This document shows, in pieces, positions 27,018 through 40,400 of a DNA stretch of 64,000 nucleotides. The stretch covers positions 25,457,810 to 25,521,809 of the forward strand of contig OY741270.1 in the NCBI GenBank assembly GCA_963514095.1, in the 5' to 3' direction. The notes beneath the pieces are model-generated. The model was not told where the DNA came from. It was given only the letters and a program-made list of their open reading frames with translations, and searched no databases. A program made the position numbers and the translations under genes. Positions within the stretch are counted from its first letter, which is position 1. Each line of letters starts with the position of its first letter. The stretch comes from Eutrigla gurnardus (Eukaryota > Chordata > Actinopteri > Perciformes > Triglidae).

Positions 27018-27320
27018 GGTGATGACGACCATGTGAAGGAACCAGAGACTGTCTGTGGTCCCCCAGAGGTCTAGATAATAGCTCACATTAGTCCAGAGAC
27101 CAGACCAGACTATGTGGAGGGACCAGAGACTGTCTGTGGTCCCCCAGAGGTCTAGATAGTAGCTCACATTAGTCCAGAGACCAGACCAGACTATGTGGAG
27201 GAACCAGAGACTGTCTGTGGTCCCCCAGAGGTCTAGATAGTAGCTCACATTAGTCCAGAGACCAGACCAGACTATGTGGAGGAACCAGAGACTGTCTGTG
27301 GTCCCCCAGAGGTCTAGATA
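27018..27320 (+). repeat. Composite dispersed repeat, copy 4 (monomers only)
   Basis: Nearly four tandem 81-bp monomers (TAGCTCACATTAGTCCAGAG, ACTGTCTGTGGTCCCCCAGA) directly after the donor of hectd1 leader exon 2. It lacks the bridge and tail seen at 3790-4180. Confidence 0.9.
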
Positions 27321-27513
27321 CAGTACTATTGGCCGGTTTAATAAGGAACATTATATGATATGTAATTGGGGGTCTCTATGGTCCTTGGCCTGAAAACTTG
27401 TGATCTCGTGAATGTACTTAAGAACAAGGCAGGCCCAGTGCCTGCTGGGATTTTTTGAACCTGGGGTGTCCAGAGTGAATGATGTGTGTTGCGGTCCCTG
27501 CAGGCTCGCCATC

Positions 27514-30500
27514 ATGGCCGACGTGGACCCAGACACCCTGCTGGAGTGGCTGCAGATGGGGCAGGGCGATGAGCGGGACATGCAGCTCATCGCCCTGGAG
27601 CAGCTCTGCATGCTGCTGCTCATGTCCGACAACGTGGACCGCTGCTTCGAGACGTGAGTTCTGTCTGTCTGTGTGTCTGCCTGCCTGGCTGTCTGTCTGT
27701 CTGCCTGTCTAATGCTGGCTCCCCCCACCTCTCTGTCCTCCAGCTGTCCCCCTCGGACGTTCCTCCCGGCTCTCTGTAAGATCTTCCTGGACGAGAGCGC
27801 CCCGGACAACGTGCTGGAGGTCACGGCCCGAGCCATCACCTACTACCTGGACGTGTCGGCAGAGTGCACCCGGAGGATCGTGGGCGTGGACGGGGCCATC
27901 AAGGCGCTGTGCAACCGCCTGGTGGTGGTGGAGCTCAACAACAGGACCAGCAGAGACCTGGCCGAGCAGTGTGTGAAGGTAGGAGGGCGGCCATCTTTGT
28001 TCTGGACATGCCAGACGTTATTTACTTTGTCTGAAAGTGACGACACTCATGCTCTTTATCCAGGGTTGTTACGGGTGCTGGAAATCCTTATATTATATGG
28101 CAGATAACAGGAGGTTAACTGAGGCTAACTACTGATCCAAGATCAGCCTGCTCCTCTGTTTGTTGTGTTCTTGACGTAAACCGCAAGCAGGAGGCTTCCA
28201 ACCATGTGATTCCAGTTTATTAATACGCATCACAGGATCTCTTTCATTCAGCCCACATGTTTCAGGTGTGGTTGGATCTTCTCTTTTTTACACATAATGG
28301 TGCACACTGAATAGCTGAGGTCGCTTGTTTGTGTCTTTTTAAATGTCTGTGCTGTTTTTAGATCCGCTGTGGAGAGGAGTTAATTAGAATGAATTTATTC
28401 TTTTCGTCTATGAAATGCCAACGAAACAGAACTGAGATCAGCTGGAAGAAAGTCAGATCTGGGTTTAATATACCGCTATAGTTCCTGGACGTCCGGTCGG
28501 TCCCCCAGTCCGTCCCCCTGTCCGTCCCCCGGTTGGAGACTATGTTGATATAGGAAAGTGTGACACGTGGTGAATTTAACTTCAGAGAGTCGTCCTGTTG
28601 GACAGTTTTAAAAGCTGCATCCGAGGACCGAACGCGTCCCAGCAGCCGAGACAAGGGCGTCCGGCCTCAAAGATGCGTTTGAATGCAGCCCAGATGTGTG
28701 GCTCACTTCTCCTGGTTCAGAGGATCCAACTGATGGATCTTTAATGGCCCAACATATCCCAAGATTCATTGCAGGCTGGTGACGATTGAGTTTTGGTATG
28801 GGACACCGCTAACGTGTGTGTGTTGCGCGTATGTGTGTGTGACACCTAGGTGCTGGAGCTGATCTGCACCAGGGAGTCCGGCGCCGTGTTCGAGGCCGGC
28901 GGTCTCAACTGTGTGCTGAGCTTCATCAGGGACAGCGGCCACCTGGTCCACAAAGACACGCTGCACTCGGCGATGGCCGTGGTGTCCCGGCTCTGCAGCA
29001 AGATGGAGCCGCAGGACTCGAGTCTGGAGACCTGCGTGGAGTCCCTGTCCAGCCTCCTCAAACATGAAGACCACCAGGTACAGGGGGGCCGGACTGCTTC
29101 TGTGCTCCAGCAGCCGGGTCCCTCTGCAGAACTAACGCTTCCTGTCTCCCCCCCACCCCAGGTGTCGGACGGCGCTCTGCGCTGCTTCGCCTCTCTGGCC
29201 GACAGGTTCACCCGCCGCGGCGTGGACCCCGCCCCTTTAGCCAAACACGGGCTGACGGAAGAGCTGCTGTCCCGCATGGCGGCGGCTGGCGGCACGGTGT
29301 CAGGCCCCGCCTCTTCCTGTAAGCCCGGCCGGACCTCCACCGGCGCCGCCCCCTCCGCTCCGGACTCCAAACTGAGCAACCAGGTGTCGACCATCGTCAG
29401 CCTGCTGTCCACGCTGTGCCGAGGGTCGCCGCTCGTCACACATGTGAGTCCAGGACAGGAAACCACTGTGTGGTGTTGTTGTTGTTGTTAACCCTAACGT
29501 TGGGTTCCGGTCTGCAGGACCTGCTGCGTTCGGCCCTGCCCGACTCCATGGAGTCCGCCCTGGGAGGAGACGAGCGCTGCGTGCTGGACACCATGCGGCT
29601 GGTGGACCTCCTGCTTGTCCTCCTGTTCGAGGGGCGGAAGGCCCTACCCAAGTCCACGGCGGGGTCCACGGGTCGGATCCCCGGCCTGCGACGCCTGGAC
29701 AGTTCTGGGGAGAGATCCCACCGACAGCTCATCGACTGTATCCGCAGCAAGGACACGGACGCCCTGATCGACGCCATCGACACCGGAGGTGAGAACGCCG
29801 CTGACGCGCTGCGATACAGAGACACGGAGAGGAAGGATTCCCTCCGTATCCCAACACAGTCATAGAGCTCTCTGGACTCCTCTATAAATGATTGCACGAC
29901 ACTTGCATATTTGTGCACTTGTTCATGGTCTCTGAATGACAAGGAACCAGAATTAGAACTACTAGTACATTTCTTAATTTTGATTAATCAACCACATGAT
30001 TAGACCATTTGATGGAGAAGAAAATGGTTATGCAGAAAAAATGAATACAGAAAACATGGGATTTGGGGAAAAATAAAAGGCTTTCCTAAGACCCTCCAGA
30101 CTCTGTTTGGGAGACACTTCCACCTCATTCAAGCTACACGTTGTCGCTGCCGTCGTGTTGTAAAGGTTGTTCTTGTCTCCCGTCTCTCTGTTGCAGCGTT
30201 TGAGGTGAACTTCATGGACGACGTTGGACAAACGCTTCTCAACTGGGCTTCGGCTTTCGGCACGCAGGAAATGGTAAAGAATAGAAATGAGAGTAAAATA
30301 AGGGTTAGTTTAGGTGAACGTTTCACGCAGTCTGACAACGACGGACCTGCTCTCACACCTCTAACCATGAATCACTGCTGCTCTTCCAGGTGGAGTTTCT
30401 CTGTGAGAGGGGGGCGGACGTCAACAGAGGTCAGAGGTCATCTTCACTACACTACGCTGCCTGTTTTGGTCGCCCTCAAGTAGCCAAGGTAACACACAGC

Positions 30501-30762
30501 ACTTTAAACTGACAAATACAGGAAGGACAGGAAAAACTCACTGACTGTGTGAATGAACAGCTTTGTGATATCACTGCCACACCTGGAGCTGGTAGATCTG
30601 ACTAATAACGTGTGTGTCTGTGTGTGTGTAGACTCTGCTGCGTCACGGAGCAAACCCCGACCTGAGAGATGAGGACGGGAAAACTCCTCTGGACAAGGCC
30701 AGGGAGAGAGGACACAGTGAGGTGGTGGCTATACTGCAGTCCCCTGGTTAGTACACACACTA

Positions 30763-30794
<32 letters not shown>

Positions 30795-31341
30795 AATACT
30801 AGTACTCCTCCTCCTCCTAGTCTGAGGTAACAAGGAGCTGCTTGTGTGTTGCAGGAGACTGGATGTGTCCGGTGAACAAGGGCGACGACAAGAAGAAGAA
30901 GGACGTGAACAAGGAGGAGGAGGAGAGCAGCGAGCCCAAAGGAGACCCAGAAATGGCTCCCATCTACCTGAGGAGACTTCTGCCTGTTTTTGCACAAACC
31001 TTTCAGCAAACCATGCTGCCTTCTATAAGGTATACACCTCTTTTGATTGCATGTTTTGGGAATATAAATCACAGAACAGAGACGGGAACAATGGGAACAG
31101 ACACAACCACAAGTCTTTTTCTTTGTTGAAAGTATTGAAGATGATAAATGACTATTCCTGATGAGGTGTGTGTTTGTTTCTATGGTGTGTGTTCTTTAGG
31201 AAAGCCAGTCTGGCTCTGATCAGGAAGATGGTTCACTACAGCAGCGAAGTCCTGCTGAAGGAGGTGTGTGACAGCGAGACGGGACACAACCTTCCCACTG
31301 TGCTGGTGGAGATTACTGCTACTGTCCTGGACCAGGAGGTA

Positions 31342-31427
<86 letters not shown>

Positions 31428-34400
31428 TACACAGAGCAACATAAATCCAGATGCCATTTCTGCTGCAGGAACACATCGGAACACACACAAGATATTTATT
31501 CTGATATAATGGGGGGACACCGGAAGGGGCGGGACTTGACCTCTGTAGGGATAATTTACGGAGGTCGAGACTTGTCGTCATGGCTACGATAGACCTGACC
31601 CGTGTCTCTTGTGTCCCAGGACGATGACGACGGTCACCTCCTGGCCCTGCAGATCATCAGAGATCTGGTGGATAAAGGTGGAGACGTTTTCCTCGACCAG
31701 CTGGCTCGACTGGGAGTCATCAACAAGGTGTCCACTCTGGCTGGACCGGCGTCCGACGACGAGAACGAGGACGAAGCCAAACCGGAGAAGGTGTGGGTGG
31801 GTGTGGGTGTGGGTGGGTGTGTGTGGGGCTGGCTAACTTCTAGTCCCTTCTCGTCCTTTTTTTATTCATGTTTAAAACTTCAAAACACTGATTAAGCACT
31901 TTTGATGCCAAAGGAGGAATATAAAATAGATTTACATTAAAAATCAAATCAAATATATTTTTTTATTATGAACGTATTTATTTTTCTTTTTTTATATTTA
32001 TTTTAATCATTAATTTATTTTTAAAAGACAATGAAAATGATGTGTATATGTTGTGCTGTATAATGTACTCCAATTCAATGAGTTGGTTCCTCCTGCAGGA
32101 GGAGGAGGTGCAGGAGGACGCAAGGGAGATCCAGCAGGGGAAGCCGTACCACTGGAAAGACTGGTCCATCATCAGAGGAAGGGACTGTCTCTACATCTGG
32201 TCGGATGCTGCAGCGCTGGAGCTCTCCAACGGCTCCAATGGCTGGTTCAGGTTCATCCTGGACGGGAAGCTGGCCACCATGTACTCCAGCGGGAGTCCAG
32301 AGGGGGGGTCGGACAGCTCGGGTACAGACCGCTGACCGCCAACACTCTTACTGGGTTTCTTTGTTTGCTCCCACCCATCTCACCCCCTCCTCCTCCTCCT
32401 CCTCCTCTCTCCTTGTGCAGAGTCTCGCAGTGAGTTCCTGGAGAAGCTGCAGCGTGCCAGGAGTCAGGTGAAACCGGTCACCGCCAGTCAGCCCATCCTG
32501 TCCAGTGTGGGTTCCACGAAGCTGACGGTGGGTAACTGGTCTCTGACCTGCCTCAAGGAAGGAGAGATCGCCATCCACAACTCAGACGGACAGCAGGCCA
32601 CCATCCTGAAGGAAGACCTGCCGGGCTTCGTCTTTGAGTCCAACAGAGGAACCAAACATTCATTCACCGCCGAGACCTCGCTGGGTGAGAGAGACGGTCA
32701 CCTGGTGAGACAGCCCGATGTGTTCCTGCACCAGAACTGGCATCTGAATTTATGTTGCCGTGTGTGTGTGTGCTCGTTCAGGCTCGGAGTTTGTGACGGG
32801 CTGGACGGGGAAGCGAGGCAGGAAGCTGAAGTCGAAGCTGGAGAAGACGAAGCAGAAGGTGAAGAGCATGGCGAGGGAGCTGTACGACGATCACTTCAAA
32901 GCTGTGGAGAGCATGCCCAGAGGAGTGGTGGTCACCCTGAGGAACATCTCCACGCAGCTGGAGTCGGCCTGGGAGCTGCACACCAACAGACAGGTACACA
33001 AACACACACACTTCCATAACCCTGGAGGGACCAGGACTCTGGACCAGGACTCATTAAAGCCTTGTTTTGTGCTCAGTGTATTGAAGGGGAGAACACGTGG
33101 AGGGACCTCATGAAAACGGCTCTGGAGAACCTGATCGTAGTTCTGAAGGATGAAAACACAATCTCTCCGTATGAGATGTGTAGCAGTGGCCTGGTCCAGG
33201 CTCTGTTCACTGTCCTCAATAATGTAAGTTTGGTTATTTGATCACACTGACAGGATGGAAGCGTCCTTAGAGAAGTTGATGTTTGGATGTAACGTGAGCC
33301 TTTGTGTCCGACTGTGCAGAGTGTTGAACTGGACCTGAAACATGATTGTAAGCCTTTAATGGAGAGGATCAATGTCTTCAAGGCGGCTTTCAGCGAGAAT
33401 GAAGACGATGAAAGGTAAAACACCAGCTGCCATCTTCCCATCCTGACCCTAAAGCCCCTTCACACCCACGAACCCAGAGTCAATCTTTCATGTGGTATCA
33501 TTGCAGACAAAGTCGCTGCAATGCAAATGTTTATATATTCAAATATTAGAGAGAGAAATTCTGTTGACGTCTCTAAGTCAGTGTAGAGATCGTCCTCCTG
33601 TCGTCACTGAATCCTAATAGGAGGAACCAAATGTTGTCCCCCGGAGGTCTACGATAGTAGCTCACATTAGTCCAGAGATGGCATGAGACTGACTTCCAGG
33701 GTCTGTGGATGGACTGTGGGTGTGAAGGGGCTTTAATAAAGGATATCTGTTCTTGTCTCAAACTATCAGATTGAACTTGAACTGTGTTTGTGTTCCTGCA
33801 GCCGACCAGCTGTTGCCTTAATCCGTAAACTGATAGCTGTTCTGGAGTCAATAGAACGTCTACCTCTGCACCTGTACGACACTCCAGGATCCTCATACAA
33901 CCTGCAGGTGAGTCGCACCGTGGTCTGGTTCCTTGCCTGTTCCGGAAGGGGGGAAACTCGAACTGAATGGTGTGTTTGTGCTCGCCAGATCTTGACGAGG
34001 AGGTTGCGGTTCCGTCTGGAGCGAGCACCCGGTGAGACCGCTCTGATCGACCGGACCGGTCGCATGTTGAAGATGGAGCCGCTCGCCACCGTGGAGTCTC
34101 TGGAGCAGTACCTGCTGAAGATGGTGAGCACGAAACCCAGCCTCCAGTGAGACTGAAAGAAAACCCTCACCTCTACTCATGGTTCGGTTTTAACCTGTCC
34201 TTCCTCTTCCCCCAGGTGGCGAAGCAGTGGTACGACTTTGAGCGTTCATCCTTTGTCTTCGTGAGAAAGCTGAGGGAAGGACAGACCTTCACGTTCAGAC
34301 ACCAACACGACTTTGACGAGAATGGAATCATCTACTGGGTCGGAACCAACGCCAAGTAAGAGCAGAGGCTCCAAAACGCCAAACTATAAATCCTTATTTA

Positions 34401-37400
34401 ATTGGCTCCACATGTCTCATGCTACATGTGCAAAACCTATGGAGCATTGACACCGCTGGCCCTTAATTAAAATTCTTATCTAATCACTCCTCATTCCTTC
34501 TCAGGACGGCCTATGAGTGGGTAAACCCTGCTGCTTATGGCCTGGTGGTGGTGACATCATCAGAAGGACGTAACCTTCCCTATGGACGGTTGGAAGACAT
34601 CTTGAGTCGGGATAGCTCCGCCCTCAACTGCCACACCAATGACGACAAGAACGCCTGGTTCGCTGTCGACCTCGGTCTCTGGGTCATTCCCTCAGCGTAC
34701 ACCCTGAGACACGCCAGGTAATAGACCTAACACACCCTGAGACACGCCAGGTAATAGACCTAACACACCCTGAGACACGCCAGGTAATAGACCCAACACA
34801 CCCTGAGACACGCCAGGTAATAGACCCAACACACCCTGAGACACGCCAGGTAATAGACCCAACACACCCTGAGACACGCCAGGTAATAGACCCAACACAC
34901 CCTTAGACACATCAGGTAATACACCTAACACACACCCTGAGACACCAGGTAATACACCTAACACACACCCTGAGACACCAGGTAATACACCTAACACACA
35001 CCCTGAGACACCAGGTAATACACCTAACACACACCCTGAGACACCAGGTAATACACCTAACACACACCCTGAGACACACCAGGTAATAGACCTAACACAC
35101 CCTTAGACACATCAGGTAATACACCTAACACACACCCTGAGACACGCCAGGTAATAGACCCAACACACACCCTGAGACACGCCAGGTAATAGACCTAACA
35201 CACCTTGAGACACGCCAGGTAATAGACCTAACACACCCTTAGACACGCCAGGTAATAGACCTAACACACCCTGAGACACACCAGGTAATAGACCCAACAC
35301 ACACCCTGAGACACGCCAGGTAATAGACCTAACACACCCTGAGACACACCAGGTAATACACCTAACACACACCCTGAGACACCCCAGGTAATTCTCTTAA
35401 CTCTCTCTCCTCCTGTAGGGGTTATGGCCGCTCTGCGTTGAGGAACTGGGTGTTTCAGGTGTCGAAGGACGGCCAGAATTGGACGACCCTCTACACCCAC
35501 GTAGACGACTGCAGCCTCAACGAACCGGGGTACGACTTTCCTCTTGGTGCCAAGAAACTGATCAATTAATCAACTTTGGTCTTCAATTTTATCTGCAAAA
35601 TTATAATCAGTGGGAGAAATGAATCCTCCAAATAAATGGAGAAAATATGTCTTGTCTCAGATCTACGGCAACATGGCCTCTGGATCCGTCCAAAGAGGAG
35701 AAGCAGGGCTGGAGACACATCCGGATCAAACAGATGGGGAAGAATGCCAGCGGTCAGACTCACTACCTGTCTCTGTCGGGACTCGAGCTGTACGGCACGG
35801 TCACCGCCGTCTGTGAGGACCAGCTCGGTAAGGCCACCACTTCTTGTCTGCCATCAGACCTCACAACAGGGGCCCCCGTGTACACCTGTACCAGGGGTAT
35901 CGCCCAATTTGATCGGTTTCCATGCAAAAGAAAATTGTTTTGCATTGTCCTGACGTCGCTAAATCCTAAATGGAGGAACCAAATGTTGTCTCCTGTGTTT
36001 GTGGTCCCCCAGAGGCCTACGATAGTAGCTCACATTAGTCCAGAGACCAGACCAGACTATGTGGAGAACCCAGAGTCTGTCTGTGGTCCAAACAACAAGG
36101 TCTCTGCTGTATTTATGTCTAGATGACCTTATTTGGAGTGTTGATGGAGCAGCTACAATGCTAGTGTAGCCTAGCACCCATCAGTGATTAGATGTACAGG
36201 CGGGGACAACATGCATACTTACTTAACTTTCTGTAACTTCAGTGTCGCCCAAATGTTGGGAACTTGAGTGCAGATGTTCACAAAATAATTTCTTTCTCAG
36301 AGTAAACGGTGGAACATTTTAAAATCAAGATCAGATGAAACGTTTAACGCTGGCGTCTTGTGCTCAAACTACGTCACCTCTCTATCAGATGATCAGACGA
36401 TCCCTCGTCGGTTAAATGTTTGATACCAACCTATCCGTCCTCCTCTCTCAGGTAAAGCTGTGAAGGAGGCGGAGGCCAACCTACGGCGCCAGCGCCGCCT
36501 GTTTCGCTCCCAGGTGATGAAGTACATCGTCCCGGGGGCACGGGTGGTCCGCGGCATCGACTGGAAGTGGCGTGACCAGGACGGCAACCCGGCCGGCGAG
36601 GGCACGGTCACCGGAGAGGCTCACAACGGTAAGACGCATCTTTCATCCGGCGGCTTCAGGGGATCAAACCAGACGGCTCATTAATCTTCTTGTGTCAAGG
36701 TTCTGTTAACGGAGTCAGTACGCCGAGGCGGCACTCCGGGAGAAGATTTGAAAACTGGTATTTGTTGTTGTCGGTTGTCTAACGCCTCAGTAGTTTTAAT
36801 ATGACACACAGTCAAGAACGTGGGCACACGTGTAGGTTTACCTGCTGCTGGTTCACAAGTCTTCCCACAGTCACATCCATGTTTCTAGGATCCGTGTCAT
36901 CAGCAGGTTCCCGTCAGAAGAACATTTCTGCATTAACCCTTTTCTCCCTGAACTTCTCCTCCCATGACCTTTAACATGACCTCTGGGTCATGTGATGGAA
37001 ACCTCACATCCATCTGTGTTGGCGCCGGCGGTCGTATTTCCAATCAGCTGAATCATCGATTCCACTTTAATTGAGTCGGGAGGATATATTTAATTGTGGC
37101 TGTTAGCAATAATAATTGCGGAGGAGAGCTCTTTTCTTAGCCTATCTCTAGCCGATGCTACGTCCACGGTTGGTTTTGTCAGCAGTTGTGGGCGGAGCCT
37201 GCAGTGACTGACTGAACTATACACAGAGGAGTTATTGGGCCTTGTGTTGGACTATCTGTCATACTTGTATTTTGGGAGATTTGTCTCCTCCATTTTCTGA
37301 GAAGCTGAGAGGTTTCTAACTTGTAACACGTCGACGGCGTGCTGCTGTCTCGCAGTCGTAGTGACTCTTTAACCGACCAACAGTCGCAGAATGTCACCTG

Positions 37401-40400
37401 GACGGTCGCTGTTGAGAAGTAAAAGTTGTGATTTTTGCCGATGCAGGAAATAACAAACGCCTTCCTTCCTCCTCCTCCTTCCTCCTCTTCGCCTCTCGCT
37501 CCTCTCGTTGGGTGTTTCTGTGTTTTTGCTCGGATCCGATGTCGATTATCATTTAAAAATCACACACCAGGATTATTATTGTTTCCCAGTTTAATTTCTT
37601 TCCTTGTGCCTTTTGAAGCTTTTTTGCATTTGCCAGAAATATTTTCTACTTCGGCTTTGATTGTCATTCTCTGTGACCGTCTTCATATTTTTTCTCTCTC
37701 ATCGAGCCACCTGGACCTGAATCCTCTAGTGGAGTTTATTTTAAAACGTGTCGACAGATTCATCTTTAAAGCAGAACTATCCAGACAGGCAATGTTAATA
37801 TATGTTAACAGATTAATATACCGATACAGATTCATATATTTCATATTCATCTAATACTTGACTATATCAGATAAAGATATATAGATACTAGATATTTGAC
37901 CAGTGAAATGAAAAACAGGGTCCTGGTTTCATTGTGACTTTAAAGTGCAGCGTTCTGGTCCAGTGTGGAGACTGTTAGCTACTTCTCTGCTGTCTGTCTC
38001 TCTGGCTCTATCTGTCTCTCTCTATATATCTATCTATCTCTCTGTCTGTCTGTCTCTCTTTGTCACTCCCTCTGTCCGTCTGTCTCTCCCTCCCTCTGTC
38101 CGTCTCACTCCCTCTCTTTCCCTCTGTTCCTCCCTCTGTCTGTCTCTCTCCCTCTGCCTGTCTCTCCCTCCCTTCATCTGTCTGTCTCCGTCTGTCTCTC
38201 TGTCTCCCTCTCTGTCTGTCTCTCTCTGTCTGTCTGTCTCTCTCTGTCTGTCTCTCTCCCTATGCCTGTCTCTCCCTCTCTCCCTCAGTCTATTTCTGTC
38301 TCTCCCTCTGTCTGTCTCCCTCCCTCCCTCTGTCTCTCCCTCCCTCCCTCTGCCTGTCTGTCTATCCTTGTCTGTCTCTGTCTCTCTGCCGGGTCTCTGA
38401 CATCCATCCGTGCGTCTCCCTCCTATCTCTCTGTCCATCCAGGCTGGATTGATGTAACCTGGGATGCCGGCGGCTCTAACTCTTACCGTATGGGCGCTGA
38501 AGGGAAGTTTGACCTCAAGCTTGCTCCAGGGTACGACCCTGAGTCGGCTGCCACAGCGCCGTCACCCAAACCTGTCTCATCCACTGTTTCAGGCCCCGCC
38601 TCCTCCACGGTGGGACCCTCTGTGACTCCGGCGGCCAGCGGCGGCACCGCCACCACCACCTCCTCGTCGTCCTCCTCCACCTCCTCCTCCTCGCAGCAGC
38701 AGTCGTGGAGCAGCCTGGTGAAAAATAACTGTCCCGACAAGGGCGGGGCCACGTCGTTTGGCGGGGCCGGCTCCTCCAGCAGGAAGGGCAGCAGCAGCTC
38801 CGTCTGCAGCGTGGCTTCCTCCTCGGACATCAGCCTGAGCTCCTCCGCCGGACTGCCGGGCATGGGGGGTCTGCGCCTGGAGAGGAGGGCCGAGGGGCTG
38901 CTGCTAGACCAGGGCTCGGGGGTGGGGGGGGTCACGGGGGTCGGGGTCGGCCCTGACGGACACCAGCACGAGCCCATCGTTGTGCTGTCCTCCGCGGCGG
39001 AGGGCGGGTCTGGCTCAGCGTCCAGCACTGGCACACTCACCGCCGACACGCCCGTTGCCCCCGGCGATGAGGCCAGGAACAAGGACTCGTCCACGGACCC
39101 GGCGACGGCGATCTCCATGGGGCTGGTGAGCGTGAGCTCCCCCGATGTCAGCTCCGTGTCGGAGTCGTCCAGCAAGGACGCGCCGTCCCAGAGGCCTCTC
39201 TGCTCGGCGGCCAACGCCCGGCTGTCCGTCAGCTCCCTGCTGGCCGCCGGCGCCCCCATGAGCTCCAGCGCCAGCGTGCCCAACCTGTCGTCACGCGAGG
39301 CCAGCCTCATGGAGTCCTTCGTCCGCCGTGCCCCCAACATGTCACGCACCAATGCCACCAACAACATGAACCTGAGCCGCAGCAGCAGCGACAACAACAC
39401 CAACACGCTGGGCAGGAACGTCATGAGCACCGCCAGTGAGTACTACTACACTATACTAGTACACTATACTAGTACACAACAACACCAACACGCTGGGCAG
39501 GAACGTCATGAGCACCGCCAGTGAGTACTACTACACTATACTAGTACACAACAACACCAACACACTGGGCAGGAACGTCATGAGCACCGCCAGTGAGTAC
39601 TACTACACTATACTAGTACACTATACTAGTACACTATACTAGTACACAACAACACCAACACGCTGGGCAGGGTTACGGTGAAGACCAGGACACCAGGAAC
39701 CATGACTAAGCATCAGGGAGAGTTAACACTAGGGGTGTGATGAGATCTCGTGCCACCAGATATCGCGAGATTAAAGTCGACGATATTTCTCGTTGTGTTA
39801 ACAATCTGTCTCGCGAGATTTGTGAGCTATACATAGCTGAGGTTTTACAGACAGCTGTTACTGACTGTGAGCTTAAAAAACCCAACCACGGCATCGCTTA
39901 TTGTTACCGACAATGCGCGTAATATGGACGTGACCGTGAGCGACGCGGGATTGAAGTCGCACATCTGTTTTGCGCACACTATAAATCTTGCAACCCAAGC
40001 TGGCCTCGGTTTTTCCCCGCGTTGCTCGTTTGCTCGGGCGGGTGAGACGTGTGACTGCTTTTTTTCATCGTAGTTCAGCGGCTACCGCGGTGAAAATGTC
40101 CAAGCAGAAACGGCTACAATTACCATCACACAAGTTAATGACGGGCACGTTGGATATGCTGGCTCGTTACCTTGAGCAGCAAGCTGCCATAGCAGCAGCT
40201 CTCACCAGCCCAGAGATAAGACTCCCGAAGCATTGATACACTTGACAGCTGCGATGTCAGAGATGCTGAAGATGCTGTAGTTGCAGCATGTTGTTCATGA
40301 CATACTTGGTCAGGCTCCGTTTGCACTATTTGCACCCTGTATTGACAAAGTAGAACTTTGATTTGGTTTTGCACATATTTACACTTGGGAAAAAGAAATA

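Noticed and set aside
34699..35395. Direct repeats that could suggest a CRISPR-like array
   Set aside because: Repeats are head-to-tail without unique spacers, in a vertebrate intron, and derived from the adjacent exon.
37965..38442. Open frame extending hectd1 coding exon 24 upstream (Ser/Leu/Cys-rich)
   Set aside because: Product of a (TCTG/TCTC)n tract. The real exon starts at 38443, as shown by the acceptor GTCCATCCAG and the conserved junction sequence [20 protein letters not shown].
39737..40236. Possible host gene with BED/hAT domains
   Set aside because: The frames are broken by shifts and stops and lie exactly between hAT termini with a target duplication, so this is transposon relic rather than a domesticated gene.
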